From Tessaracoccus sp. MC1679 (GTDB taxonomy: Bacteria > Actinomycetota > Actinomycetes > Propionibacteriales > Propionibacteriaceae), in the NCBI RefSeq assembly GCF_014164775.1, contig NZ_JACJGB010000001.1:598021-662020 (forward strand): 64,000 nucleotides of DNA, given 5' to 3'. Positions 27,657-35,470 of this stretch are shown here, one piece after another. Within the stretch, counting starts at the first letter, position 1; every line of letters begins with the position of its first letter. Under the pieces are notes generated by a model, which worked only from the letters and a program-made list of their open reading frames with translations, had not been told where the DNA came from and ran no database searches. Both the position numbers and the translations under genes were made by a program.

Positions 27657-29880
27657 GGGTGTGGTTCCCGAGGACCCGGGCCAGGTCGTAGCTGACCGGC
27701 TCGTCGAGCTGGTCATAGGTGCACGACGCGGGATCCCGATCGTCCCTCCACCGCACGAACTGGGCTGTGTGACGGAATCGCTTGTCTTGTCCTGAGCCCT
27801 GCGAGGAACGAGCAGGTGTCGAAGGGCCCTCCATGTGGTCGTAGCGCACCTCCACCACCCGCTCCGGGCGCAGCGGAGTGAAGGACAGGTCCTTGGTGGC
27901 GTTCCAGCGCGAGTGCGCGGCCGCCGTCGGGGTGCGGGGGAAGGACTGGTCGCGGTTGTCGGCCTCCGTGTCCTCCGGCTCCGCCCACGCCCAGGGATGG
28001 CCCTCGAACGACGTGACCAGGGGCTGGAGCTCCTCGAACAGCTCGCGGCGCCGCGCCATCGGGAGGGCCCCGATCACCCCGACGGAGTTGAGCGTGCCGT
28101 CGTCGGTGTACAGCCCCAGCAGCAGCGAGCCGATGGCGTCGCGCTCGCCCTTGTACAGCCGGTACCCCGCGACAACGCAGTCCGCGGTGCGCTCGTGCTT
28201 GTACTTGAACATCACGCGCTTGTCCTCGGCATACGGCTCGCCGAGTGGCTTGGCGATCACCCCGTCGAGCCCTGCCCCCTCGAACTGCTCGAACCACTGC
28301 CCCGCGACACTCACCTCCCGCGTAGCCTGCGTCAGGAAGATCGGGGGCCGCGCCCCCGCCAGCGCCGTCTCCAGCGCGGCTCGCCGATCCCGGAACGGCT
28401 TCTCGGCGAAGTTCTCCATGCCGAGCGCCAGCAGGTCGAACGCCACGAAGCTGGCGGGCGTGGCCTCGCTCAGCTTCTTGATCCGCGACGCGGCGGGGTG
28501 GATCCGCTGCTGCAGCGCGTCGAAGTTGAGCCGGTCGCCTGTGTCAGGGTCGATCATGACGATCTCGCCGTCGATCACCGAGTGGTCCGGGAAGTTCTCG
28601 ACGACGGCGCGCACCAGCTCGGGGAAGTAGCGGGTCATGGGGCGCGAGTTGCGCGAGCCGATCTCCACCTGGTCGCCGGAGCGCCAGATGAGGGAGCGGA
28701 AGCCGTCCCACTTGGGCTCGTAGAGGAAGTCGCCCTCGGGCAGCTTCTTCACCGGCTTGGCGAGCATCGGCCCGTACGGCGGGGCGATGGCGGTGCCCCA
28801 TTCGGCGTCGCGTTCGGCCTTCGGCGCCATGTACTCGTCGTCGGCCCGGTCCGCCTTCCGCTTGCTCGGCGGCACTCTGGGCGGTTCGCCCGGCATCTTG
28901 GGGTAGTCGGGCGGGAAGTTCAGCTCGCCCAGCCCGCACTCCAGGTCCGCTGCCCACAGCGACAGCGCGCCGGACACGTCGCCCGCCTCCTCGTCGATGT
29001 CCGCCCAGGCGCAGCCGCGCCCCATCAGCAGCGCCGTGACCGTGCGGAGGGTGAGCTCGCGCGGGTCGGCATCGGGGAGCTCGTCCCAGGTGAGCGGCGT
29101 GGAGACGGGGGCGCCCGGGAGGGGTCGCGGGGAGTAGGCGGCGGCGATGGTGCGGTCGCGGTTGGCCTGGTTGAAGTCCACGAAGATGCGTTCCCCGCGC
29201 TCCTCCTTCCACCACGACGTGGTGACGAGGTCCGGGAGGCGACGTTCCAGCTCGCGCGCGATCCCGATCACCCCGTGCCGCACGTCCTGGAACTCGTGGG
29301 TGGGGAGGATCCGGGCGTAGACGTGGATGCCGCGGTTTCCGGAGGTCTTGGCGTACGCCTTCAGCCCCGCCTCGGCCATCACCTCGCGCAGGGCGAGGGC
29401 GGCCTCGACGGCGTCGCGGAAGTCGCGGCCGGGCTGGGGGTCGAGGTCGATGCGGAACTCGTCGGGGTTGTCGAGGTTCGCGGTGCGCACCGGCCAGGGG
29501 TGGAAGGTGATGGTGCCCATCTGTGCGGCCCAGGCCAGCGCCGCGGGCTCGTCGAAGGTGAGTTGGTCGTGCTTCCGGCGCGACGGGTAGGTGCAGGTCA
29601 CGCGCCGCAGGAACGACGGCGCGCCCTGCGGTGGCCGCTTGGAGAAGAACTCCTCGCCGTCGATCCCCTCCGGGAAGCGCTGCAGGGTCATGGGCCTGTC
29701 GCCGTTGAGGTGGAGGAACGGACCGGCGACGGCGATGAGGTAATCGGCAAGGTCGCGCTTGGTGACCGCCACGCCGTCGGACATGCCGTCGCCTGGCCAC
29801 AGCACCTTGTCTGGACTCGTCAGCTTGACCTCGCGCGCACCCTCGGGACCGTCCACCTGCAGGATCACTGAGTCAGCCAT
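27643..29880 (-). CDS. ligD-like: LigD-like polymerase-ligase (POL-LIG fusion)
   Basis: 745 residues. N-terminal archaeo-eukaryotic primase-like POL domain (about 15-300: DKVLWPGDG, FFSKRPPQGAPSF, EFRIDLDPQPG, TSGNRGIHVYARI). C-terminal ATP-dependent DNA ligase domain from about 365, with adenylated Lys390 in EPKWDGFRSL, IDGEIVMID, GLDGVIAKPLG and FKYKHERTADCVV. There is no nuclease (PE) domain, unlike mycobacterial LigD. Expected role: non-homologous end joining or other strand-break repair; no Ku gene is in the window. Residues 686-699, between DHMEG and KRFRHTAQF, are an insertion absent from the usual motif order and encoded by repeat-like DNA. The gene overlaps the murJ 3' end by 14 nt, tail to tail. 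Confidence 0.92.
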   Translation of the reverse strand: MADSVILQVDGPEGAREVKLTSPDKVLWPGDGMSDGVAVTKRDLADYLIAVAGPFLHLNGDRPMTLQRFPEGIDGEEFFSKRPPQGAPSFLRRVTCTYPSRRKHDQLTFDEPAALAWAAQMGTITFHPWPVRTANLDNPDEFRIDLDPQPGRDFRDAVEAALALREVMAEAGLKAYAKTSGNRGIHVYARILPTHEFQDVRHGVIGIARELERRLPDLVTTSWWKEERGERIFVDFNQANRDRTIAAAYSPRPLPGAPVSTPLTWDELPDADPRELTLRTVTALLMGRGCAWADIDEEAGDVSGALSLWAADLECGLGELNFPPDYPKMPGEPPRVPPSKRKADRADDEYMAPKAERDAEWGTAIAPPYGPMLAKPVKKLPEGDFLYEPKWDGFRSLIWRSGDQVEIGSRNSRPMTRYFPELVRAVVENFPDHSVIDGEIVMIDPDTGDRLNFDALQQRIHPAASRIKKLSEATPASFVAFDLLALGMENFAEKPFRDRRAALETALAGARPPIFLTQATREVSVAGQWFEQFEGAGLDGVIAKPLGEPYAEDKRVMFKYKHERTADCVVAGYRLYKGERDAIGSLLLGLYTDDGTLNSVGVIGALPMARRRELFEELQPLVTSFEGHPWAWAEPEDTEADNRDQSFPRTPTAAAHSRWNATKDLSFTPLRPERVVEVRYDHMEGPSTPARSSQGSGQDKRFRHTAQFVRWRDDRDPASCTYDQLDEPVSYDLARVLGNHTPTAG
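27784..27825. repeat. Repeat-like 42-nt in-frame insertion inside the ligase gene
   Basis: The plus strand reads CTTGTCCTGAGCCCTGCGAG then GAACGAGCAGGTGTCGAAGG, resembling the CCTGAGC...TGTCGAAGGG class of short dispersed repeats known from several high-GC genomes. It adds 14 residues, P686 to D699, between two strongly conserved ligase motifs. It contains an imperfect inverted repeat (CCTGC/GCAGG). Confidence 0.6.
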
Positions 29881-29934
29881 GTCGGCAAGGCTAGTCGGCA
29901 GAGGCCCCCTCATCGCCTAGTGGCGCATACCCGT

Positions 29935-30320
29935 CGCGGGTACCGCTCGCCGTGCCTCCAGGGCGCTGGAGGGTCCTGCCTGCGAGGCGCGTCGCTTTCA
30001 CGGTCGCGGTGGGTCCCATCGCGCCTGCGATAAATCTCCCCGCCCGCGCCAGAGCGCAGGCGTCGACAACGAGGGCAGGCAGCCCGGACGCGCCTGCGTT
30101 CTAGTGCAGGCGTCGACAACGAGGGCAGGCGTCGGGACGCAAGGCAGGCGGCTCGGACGCGCCTGCGATAAGTCTCGCCGCCCGCGCTAGAGCGCGGGCC
30201 CACCAACATAGGGCAGGCGGCTCTGACGCGCCCGCGCTGTAGCGCAGGCGCTCATAACGAAGGCAGGCGCCGAGACCCAAGGCAGGCGCGGGGTGGCGGA
30301 GGCGGGAGGGGAGGCACCGC
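29935..30320. repeat. Array of GCCTGCG/CGCAGGC short palindromic repeats
   Basis: The 696-nt gap between the ligase start and the glpK end has no gene. It holds many copies of 18-22-bp palindromic units such as GCCTGCGTTCTAGTGCAGGC (30091-30110), GCCCGCGCTAGAGCGCGGGC (30180-30199) and GCCCGCGCTGTAGCGCAGGC. GTCGACAACGAGGGCAGGC occurs twice between units. A second array of the same motif family lies at 50826-51052. Irregular spacing and absent spacers rule out CRISPR. Confidence 0.75.
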
Positions 30321-30464
30321 AGAGCGGTGGATGAGGGGGACCGGTCGCGGTGGGTCGGGCGTTGGGCAAGGCACGCCGCGTTTGGGCGTGCCGAGGGCGC
30401 CCATGGGCGAGGCCGGTCCCCCTCAGCCACCGCGGAACCCAGGTCCCTGGGAAGCCAACGTCGG

Positions 30465-30513
30465 TTTCGACGCACGCTGCGCCGCTCCGCGGCTAGGCGT
30501 GGCTCAACCAGCG
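30465..30513. repeat. Dispersed TTTCGACGC...GGCTCAACCAGCG element
   Basis: Carries the GTTTCGACGCACGCTGCGCC-GCTCCGCGGC segment followed by GTGGCTCAACCAGCG. Both ends of this element are also present at 19448-19556, and the right end at 61073-61087. Non-coding. Confidence 0.6.
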
Positions 30514-30528
30514 GGGAGGGGACGCGAA

Positions 30529-30554
30529 AGGGGCGCCGGTTGCCCGGCGCCCCT
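30529..30554 (-). terminator. glpFK operon terminator hairpin
   Basis: A perfect 11-bp stem (AGGGGCGCCGG / CCGGCGCCCCT) with a four-base loop lies 23 nt beyond the glpK stop codon on the minus strand. Confidence 0.75.
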
Positions 30555-30576
30555 CGCGTGAATCAGCCTTGGAGGA

Positions 30577-32094
30577 TCACTCCTTGACGTCCTCGTCGAC
30601 CCAGTCGAAGGTCCGCGTGACGGCCTTCTTCCACAGGCGGAACTTGCGCTCCCGCTCGGCCTCGTCGACCACTGGCTTCCAGCGCTTGGCCTCTGCCCAG
30701 TTGTCGATGACGTCCTGCTCACCCTCCCAGTAGCCGACGGCGATGCCGGCTGCGTAGGCGGCGCCCAGGGCCGTGGTCTCCGCGACAACGGGGCGAACCA
30801 CGTCGACGCCGAGCTGATCGGCCTGGAACTGCATGAGCGTCTCATTCATCGTCATGCCGCCGTCAACCTTGAGCTCGGCGAGCTTGACGCCCGAGTCCGC
30901 CTCCATGGCTTCCAGCACCTCGCGCGTCTGGTAGGCGGTGGCCTCCAGCGCTGCGCGGGCGATGTGGCCGCGGTTGACGTAACGGGTGAGGCCGACCAAC
31001 GCGCCGCGCGCGCTGGACTTCCAGTAGGGCGCGAACAGGCCCGAGAACGCGGGCACGAAGTACGCGCCGCCGTTGTCCTCGACCGTGCTGGCCAGCTCTT
31101 CGACCTCGGGGGCCGAGTTGAACATCTTCAGGTTGTCGCGCAGCCACTGCACCAGCGAGCCGGTGACCGCGATCGAGCCCTCAAGGGCGTAGATGGCGGG
31201 CTTGTCGCCGATCTTGTAGCACACGGTGGTCAGCAGGCCGTTCGTCGACGGGACGATCGCTTCGCCCGTGTTGAGCAGCATGAAGTTGCCGGTGCCGTAG
31301 GTGTTCTTCGCCATGCCGGGCTCGAAGCAGGCCTGGCCGAAGGTGGCCGCCTGCTGGTCGCCCAGGATGCCGGCGATGGGGACGTCGGGCAGGAGACCTG
31401 CCGCGCGACCCACGCCGTACACCTCGGCCGAGCTCTTGATCTCGGGCAGCATCGACATGGGGATGGTCATGTCTGCCGCGATCTCCGCGTCCCAGCTGAG
31501 GGTGTTGAGGTCCATCAGCATGGTGCGCGAGGCGTTGGTCACGTCGGTGACGTGCACTCCGCCGTCGACGCCGCCGGTCATGTTCCACAGCACCCAGGAG
31601 TCCATGGTGCCCATGACGAGGTCGCCGGCTTCGGCGCGCTCGCGTGCGCCCTCGACGTTGTCGAGGATCCACTTGACCTTGGGGCCACAGAAGTAGGTGG
31701 CCAGGGGCAGGCCCACGCGTGCCTTGTACTTGTCCTGGTCTCCGCCGCCGAGCTCGTCGACGATCTTGGCGGTGCGGGTGTCCTGCCACACGATGGCGTT
31801 GTAGACGGGTTCACCGGTCTTCTTATCCCACACGACGGTGGTCTCGCGCTGGTTGGTGATGCCAACCGCCGCGATCTGCTGGTGGTTGATGGATGCGCCG
31901 CTGAGTGCCTCGGCGACGACGGCGCGGACGTTGTTCCACACCTCGACGGGGTTGTGCTCAACCCAGCCTGCGCGCGGGAAGATCTGCTCGTGTTCCTTCT
32001 GACCGGTGGCGACGATCTGGCCGCTGTGGTCGAAGACGATGGCCCGGGAGCTCGTTGTCCCCTGGTCGATTGCGAGTACGTACTTGTCAGCCAT
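30577..32094 (-). CDS. glpK: Glycerol kinase
   Basis: Phosphorylates glycerol to sn-glycerol 3-phosphate with ATP. 505 residues, the normal length. FGGY-family signatures: [52 protein letters not shown], the catalytic-site [29 protein letters not shown], and [20 protein letters not shown]. It follows the aquaglyceroporin gene after 22 nt on the same strand, forming the glycerol uptake operon; a terminator hairpin lies downstream. Glycerol-3-phosphate dehydrogenase is not in the window. Confidence 0.97.
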   Translation of the reverse strand: MADKYVLAIDQGTTSSRAIVFDHSGQIVATGQKEHEQIFPRAGWVEHNPVEVWNNVRAVVAEALSGASINHQQIAAVGITNQRETTVVWDKKTGEPVYNAIVWQDTRTAKIVDELGGGDQDKYKARVGLPLATYFCGPKVKWILDNVEGARERAEAGDLVMGTMDSWVLWNMTGGVDGGVHVTDVTNASRTMLMDLNTLSWDAEIAADMTIPMSMLPEIKSSAEVYGVGRAAGLLPDVPIAGILGDQQAATFGQACFEPGMAKNTYGTGNFMLLNTGEAIVPSTNGLLTTVCYKIGDKPAIYALEGSIAVTGSLVQWLRDNLKMFNSAPEVEELASTVEDNGGAYFVPAFSGLFAPYWKSSARGALVGLTRYVNRGHIARAALEATAYQTREVLEAMEADSGVKLAELKVDGGMTMNETLMQFQADQLGVDVVRPVVAETTALGAAYAAGIAVGYWEGEQDVIDNWAEAKRWKPVVDEAERERKFRLWKKAVTRTFDWVDEDVKE

Positions 32095-32116
32095 TACTTA
32101 ACTCATTTCCTTTCGA

Positions 32117-32890
32117 TCAGATTGCCGGCAGGAGAACGCCGGAGAGGAGGCCGGCCAGGACGCCACCGATGATGGGGCCGACGACCGGCACCCAGGCGTA
32201 GCCCCAGTCGGAGCTGCCCTTGCCCTTGATGGGCAGGATGGCGTGCACGATGCGGGGGCCGAGGTCACGCGTCGGGTTGATGGCGTAACCGGTGGGGCCA
32301 CCGAGGCTGAGGCCGATACCGAGGACCAGCAGTGCCACGCCGAGGGCGCCGAGCCAGCCGAGGTTGGCGGGGGCGACGCCGCTGTTCGCTGTGAAGTTGC
32401 CTGCCGCGAGGACGACGAAGACCAGGACGAAGGTGCCGATGACCTCAGTGACCACGTTCATGGCGTAGTTGCGGATGGCAGGGCCGGTGGAGAACACGGC
32501 GAGCTTCAGGGCCGGATCCGGCTCCTCATCGAAGTGGTCCTTGTAGGCCAGCCAGCAGAGGACCGCACCGATCATCGCGCCGAGAAGCTGGGCAGCGATG
32601 TAGACGACGGTGGACGCGGCCGTGATCGGGACGCCCGTGGCGTAGTTCTCAGATCCCGAGGCGAGGATGCCCAGGGTGACGGCGGGGTTGATGTGGCCGC
32701 CCGACTTGTACGAGACGAGGACGCCCGCGAAGACCGCGATACCCCAGCCCCAGTTGATGAAAAGGAAGCCCTGCCCGTTGCCCTTGGTCTTGGTGAGGAT
32801 CGCGCTAGCGACGACACCACCACCAAGCAGCAGCAGCATGGCTGATCCCACGACTTCCGAGAGGAAGACAACACCCAAAGAGGTTTCCAT
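32117..32890 (-). CDS. glpF: Glycerol uptake facilitator (MIP family)
   Basis: Aquaglyceroporin channel of 257 residues with six helices and two half-helices. First NPA motif in GGHINPAVTLG; second site in YAINPTRDLGPR with NPT in place of NPA and the selectivity-filter arginine and Asp typical of glycerol-conducting members. First gene of the glpFK operon. The 216-nt upstream gap holds four perfect short palindromes, including CTGACAG-CT-CTGTCAG 15 nt before the start codon, so repression is plausible. Confidence 0.95.
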   Translation of the reverse strand: METSLGVVFLSEVVGSAMLLLLGGGVVASAILTKTKGNGQGFLFINWGWGIAVFAGVLVSYKSGGHINPAVTLGILASGSENYATGVPITAASTVVYIAAQLLGAMIGAVLCWLAYKDHFDEEPDPALKLAVFSTGPAIRNYAMNVVTEVIGTFVLVFVVLAAGNFTANSGVAPANLGWLGALGVALLVLGIGLSLGGPTGYAINPTRDLGPRIVHAILPIKGKGSSDWGYAWVPVVGPIIGGVLAGLLSGVLLPAI

Positions 32891-32904
32891 CCCTCACTCC
32901 GTTC

Positions 32905-33026
32905 CTGACAGCTCTGTCAGTCCGGCGTCACCAGTGACGCATGCTTCATGACGACCCCAACGGCCGCCGACCACAAGCCAACTCTGGTCTGCACGTCCTT
33001 GCAAGGACGGTGCACGTTCGTGCACC
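32905..33026. promoter_or_regulatory. Cluster of four perfect palindromes upstream of glpF
   Basis: Four perfect inverted repeats in 122 nt: CTGACAG-CT-CTGTCAG (32905-32920), GCGTCAC-CA-GTGACGC (32925-32940), GTCCTTGCAAGGAC (32995-33008) and GGTGCACG-TT-CGTGCACC (33009-33026). The first two share 7+2+7 geometry and sit where a glpF promoter should be. The last two are contiguous and could instead terminate the YhgE/MMPL operon, which ends at 33107. No regulator is known. Confidence 0.55.
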
Positions 33027-33106
33027 ATCAGGTTCTGACAATGCACCTTTCGGAACAGACTGCGCGTCGACTTGCAGAATCCGGCAGACTGCCGGGGCCC
33101 GCACGA

Positions 33107-35470
33107 TCAGGCGGCGCGCAGGTACTGCTCCACGGTGATCCGACGGCGGCTCGAGACCGCCAACACCGACAGCAGCAGCCCGACCGCCGCCATCAGCACC
33201 GCCATCGTCGCGAGGCCGATCTCGCCACTGCCTCCGGACAGCCAGGCGCGCACCAGCAGCAGGCCGTTGTGGAGCGGGGAGACGGCCGCGATCGGGCTCA
33301 GCCAGGACGCAGCCGACGACAGGCCCAGGGCCACCGTCATGACGAGCAGGAGCAGCGACACCGCTCGCCCAGCGTTGCCCAGCCACCCGGCCAGCGCGTG
33401 GTTGGTGAAGACGAACGACGCGCCCATCACCACCAGGAGCGCGGCGAGCGCCACCGTCGACCCGAACCCGACGTCGAGGACCACGCCGCCGACGAGGCCG
33501 AGCACCAGGCCCTGGGCCGCCACGACCGCCAGCGGCAGCCACATGGTCTGCGCCCACATGGCCAGACTGGACGCCCGGGAGGTCACCACATCGCGTGGGA
33601 TGGGGCGGGAGACGACGAAGCCGGCCGCCGCGCCGAGCCACAGCCCGGCCACCAGCAGCAGAGACACGAGCGGCACGCGTCCGCTCTCCAGCAGGTCGTC
33701 GGGGGTGTCCACAGGCGCCGCCACGACGGTGGCGAGCCGCTCACGATCGCGCGGGGAGTAGGTGGGCACCTGGTCCGCGCCCTTGGCCAGCTCGGTGGCG
33801 AACGTGGTCACGCCGTCGTCCAGCTGCCGGGCACCGTCGGAGAGCTGCGAGAGCCCATCGGCGAGGAGCGCGGTGCCGTCGGCCGCCGACGTCACGCCCT
33901 CGGTGTACTGGGTCAGGCCGTCGACGAAGGTGGCGGCGCCCGTCTCGAGCTGGCCGACGCCGTCGTCGAGCTGGGCGACCCCGTCGGCGAACTGCAAGGC
34001 GCCGTCGGCGAGTTCGCCAGCGCCGTCGTTGAGCTGGGTGGCTCCGGCGGAGATCGCGGGGGCGTTGTCGACGATCGGCTGGGCCTCGGTGGCCAGGGTG
34101 TCGGCGCCGTCGCGGATCTGGGTCAGGCCCGCCTTGAGTTCGCCCAGTTGGGCCTCGGTCTGGGCGGGCAGCTCGGTGACCAGCTGGTCCACGCCGTCGG
34201 CCAGCTGGGCTGCTCCCCCGGCCAGCGCCTCCGCGCCGGCCACGAGCGACAGGCCGGTGGCCGCGTCCGGGGTGGTGAGGGCGGCGGACGCGGTGCCGGT
34301 GCCGGCCTGGAAGCCTGCGCTGACGCCGGCGGACGCTCCCGCGGCGAAGGTCTGCTGAAGCATCTCGCAGGTGGCCGGGTCGGCCACTGGGCACTCGAAG
34401 CCCGCGGCGATCTGGCCGCCGATGGCGGTCACCTGGTCGGGCGCGGGGATGGCGCCTGAGCTGAAGCCCTGCATGGCCTGGTTGACCTGCCCAATGCCGC
34501 CGGAGAGCCCCGCGGCGCCGTCGGCGGTCTGTCTGGCCCCGGCGGCGAGCTGTTCGAGCTGGGAGAAGTCCTGCGGCTGGTCCAGACCCGCGATGACCTG
34601 GTCCAGTCCGTCGCGCAGCTGCCCCACCCCGCCGATCGCCTGCGCGGCACCGTCGGCGAATGCGGGGATGCCCGTGAGGAGCTGATCCGCCCCGTCGGCG
34701 AACTGCTGCGTGCCGTCGGCCAGCTCGGCGGCGCCGGCGGCGAGCTGGGAGCTCCCGGAGCTGAGCTCGCGGATGCCGATGACCAGCTGGTCGCCGCCGT
34801 CGGCGAGCTTCGGCCCGTTCTCGCCGAGCAGCGCCATGCCGTCGCTCAGCTGGTTGGCACCCTGGGACGACTGGAGCGTCCCGTCGGCCAGCTGGGCGGA
34901 CCCGTCGCTCAGCTGCTGCGCGCCGTCGACGATCGTGGAGAACTGCTCACCCACGGTGTTGAAGCCCACGTAGATGCCGTCGAGGTAGCCCTCGGTGAGG
35001 GTGGCGTTGATGGTGTCGGTGGCAAGGCGTGCGATCTGCTGGGCGAGCTGCGCGTCGGTGACGGGCGCGTTCTCGCTGACCTGCACCTCGATGGTGGCCT
35101 GCTGGGCGGTGTCGGCGTCGTTCTCCGAGAACGAGGTTGCCGCTGCGGAGAAACCCTGCGGGATGGTCACCACGGCGGCGAACTCCCCCGAGGCGAGCCC
35201 GTCCGCCGCGCTCGGCTCGTCCGCCAGCGTCCAGCTGACGTTCTCGCCGTCACGCTCGATCATGGCGGCGGCCAGCTGGCGGCCCATGGGGACGAGCTGC
35301 CCGTTGACCGTGACGGCCTCGTCGAGGTTGACGACGGCGGCGGAGATCTGTTCGTCACCGCCCGGCCTGGTCAGGGCGAGCAGGGCCGCCACCGCCAGCA
35401 GCGGGACAAGGACCAGCGCGACGATGGCCGGCCAGGTGACGCGGCGTCCGGACTGGGTCTCGGGTGTCAT
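33107..35470 (-). CDS. YhgE/Pip-family membrane protein
   Basis: 787 residues. TM helix at 13-34 near the N-terminus (VTWPAIVALVLVPLLAVAAL), a large extracytoplasmic region, and five hydrophobic segments at the C-terminus ending in a short basic tail. The exported part contains a long series of about 7-residue-periodic units of the type QLADGxxQLxDG (about residues 180-610), expected to form an extended coiled or helical rod. This is the YhgE/Pip architecture (phage-infection protein, type VII-secretion EsaA-like). Its ATG overlaps the end of the MMPL gene (ATGA at 35467-35470), so the two are coupled. It may scaffold export of a large substrate or lipid; not known. Confidence 0.88.
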   Translation of the reverse strand: MTPETQSGRRVTWPAIVALVLVPLLAVAALLALTRPGGDEQISAAVVNLDEAVTVNGQLVPMGRQLAAAMIERDGENVSWTLADEPSAADGLASGEFAAVVTIPQGFSAAATSFSENDADTAQQATIEVQVSENAPVTDAQLAQQIARLATDTINATLTEGYLDGIYVGFNTVGEQFSTIVDGAQQLSDGSAQLADGTLQSSQGANQLSDGMALLGENGPKLADGGDQLVIGIRELSSGSSQLAAGAAELADGTQQFADGADQLLTGIPAFADGAAQAIGGVGQLRDGLDQVIAGLDQPQDFSQLEQLAAGARQTADGAAGLSGGIGQVNQAMQGFSSGAIPAPDQVTAIGGQIAAGFECPVADPATCEMLQQTFAAGASAGVSAGFQAGTGTASAALTTPDAATGLSLVAGAEALAGGAAQLADGVDQLVTELPAQTEAQLGELKAGLTQIRDGADTLATEAQPIVDNAPAISAGATQLNDGAGELADGALQFADGVAQLDDGVGQLETGAATFVDGLTQYTEGVTSAADGTALLADGLSQLSDGARQLDDGVTTFATELAKGADQVPTYSPRDRERLATVVAAPVDTPDDLLESGRVPLVSLLLVAGLWLGAAAGFVVSRPIPRDVVTSRASSLAMWAQTMWLPLAVVAAQGLVLGLVGGVVLDVGFGSTVALAALLVVMGASFVFTNHALAGWLGNAGRAVSLLLLVMTVALGLSSAASWLSPIAAVSPLHNGLLLVRAWLSGGSGEIGLATMAVLMAAVGLLLSVLAVSSRRRITVEQYLRAA

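Noticed and set aside
29935..30320. CRISPR array
   Set aside because: Repeats are short palindromes of irregular spacing without unique spacers of constant length, and no cas genes are present. The same holds for 50826-51052 and 19008-19530.
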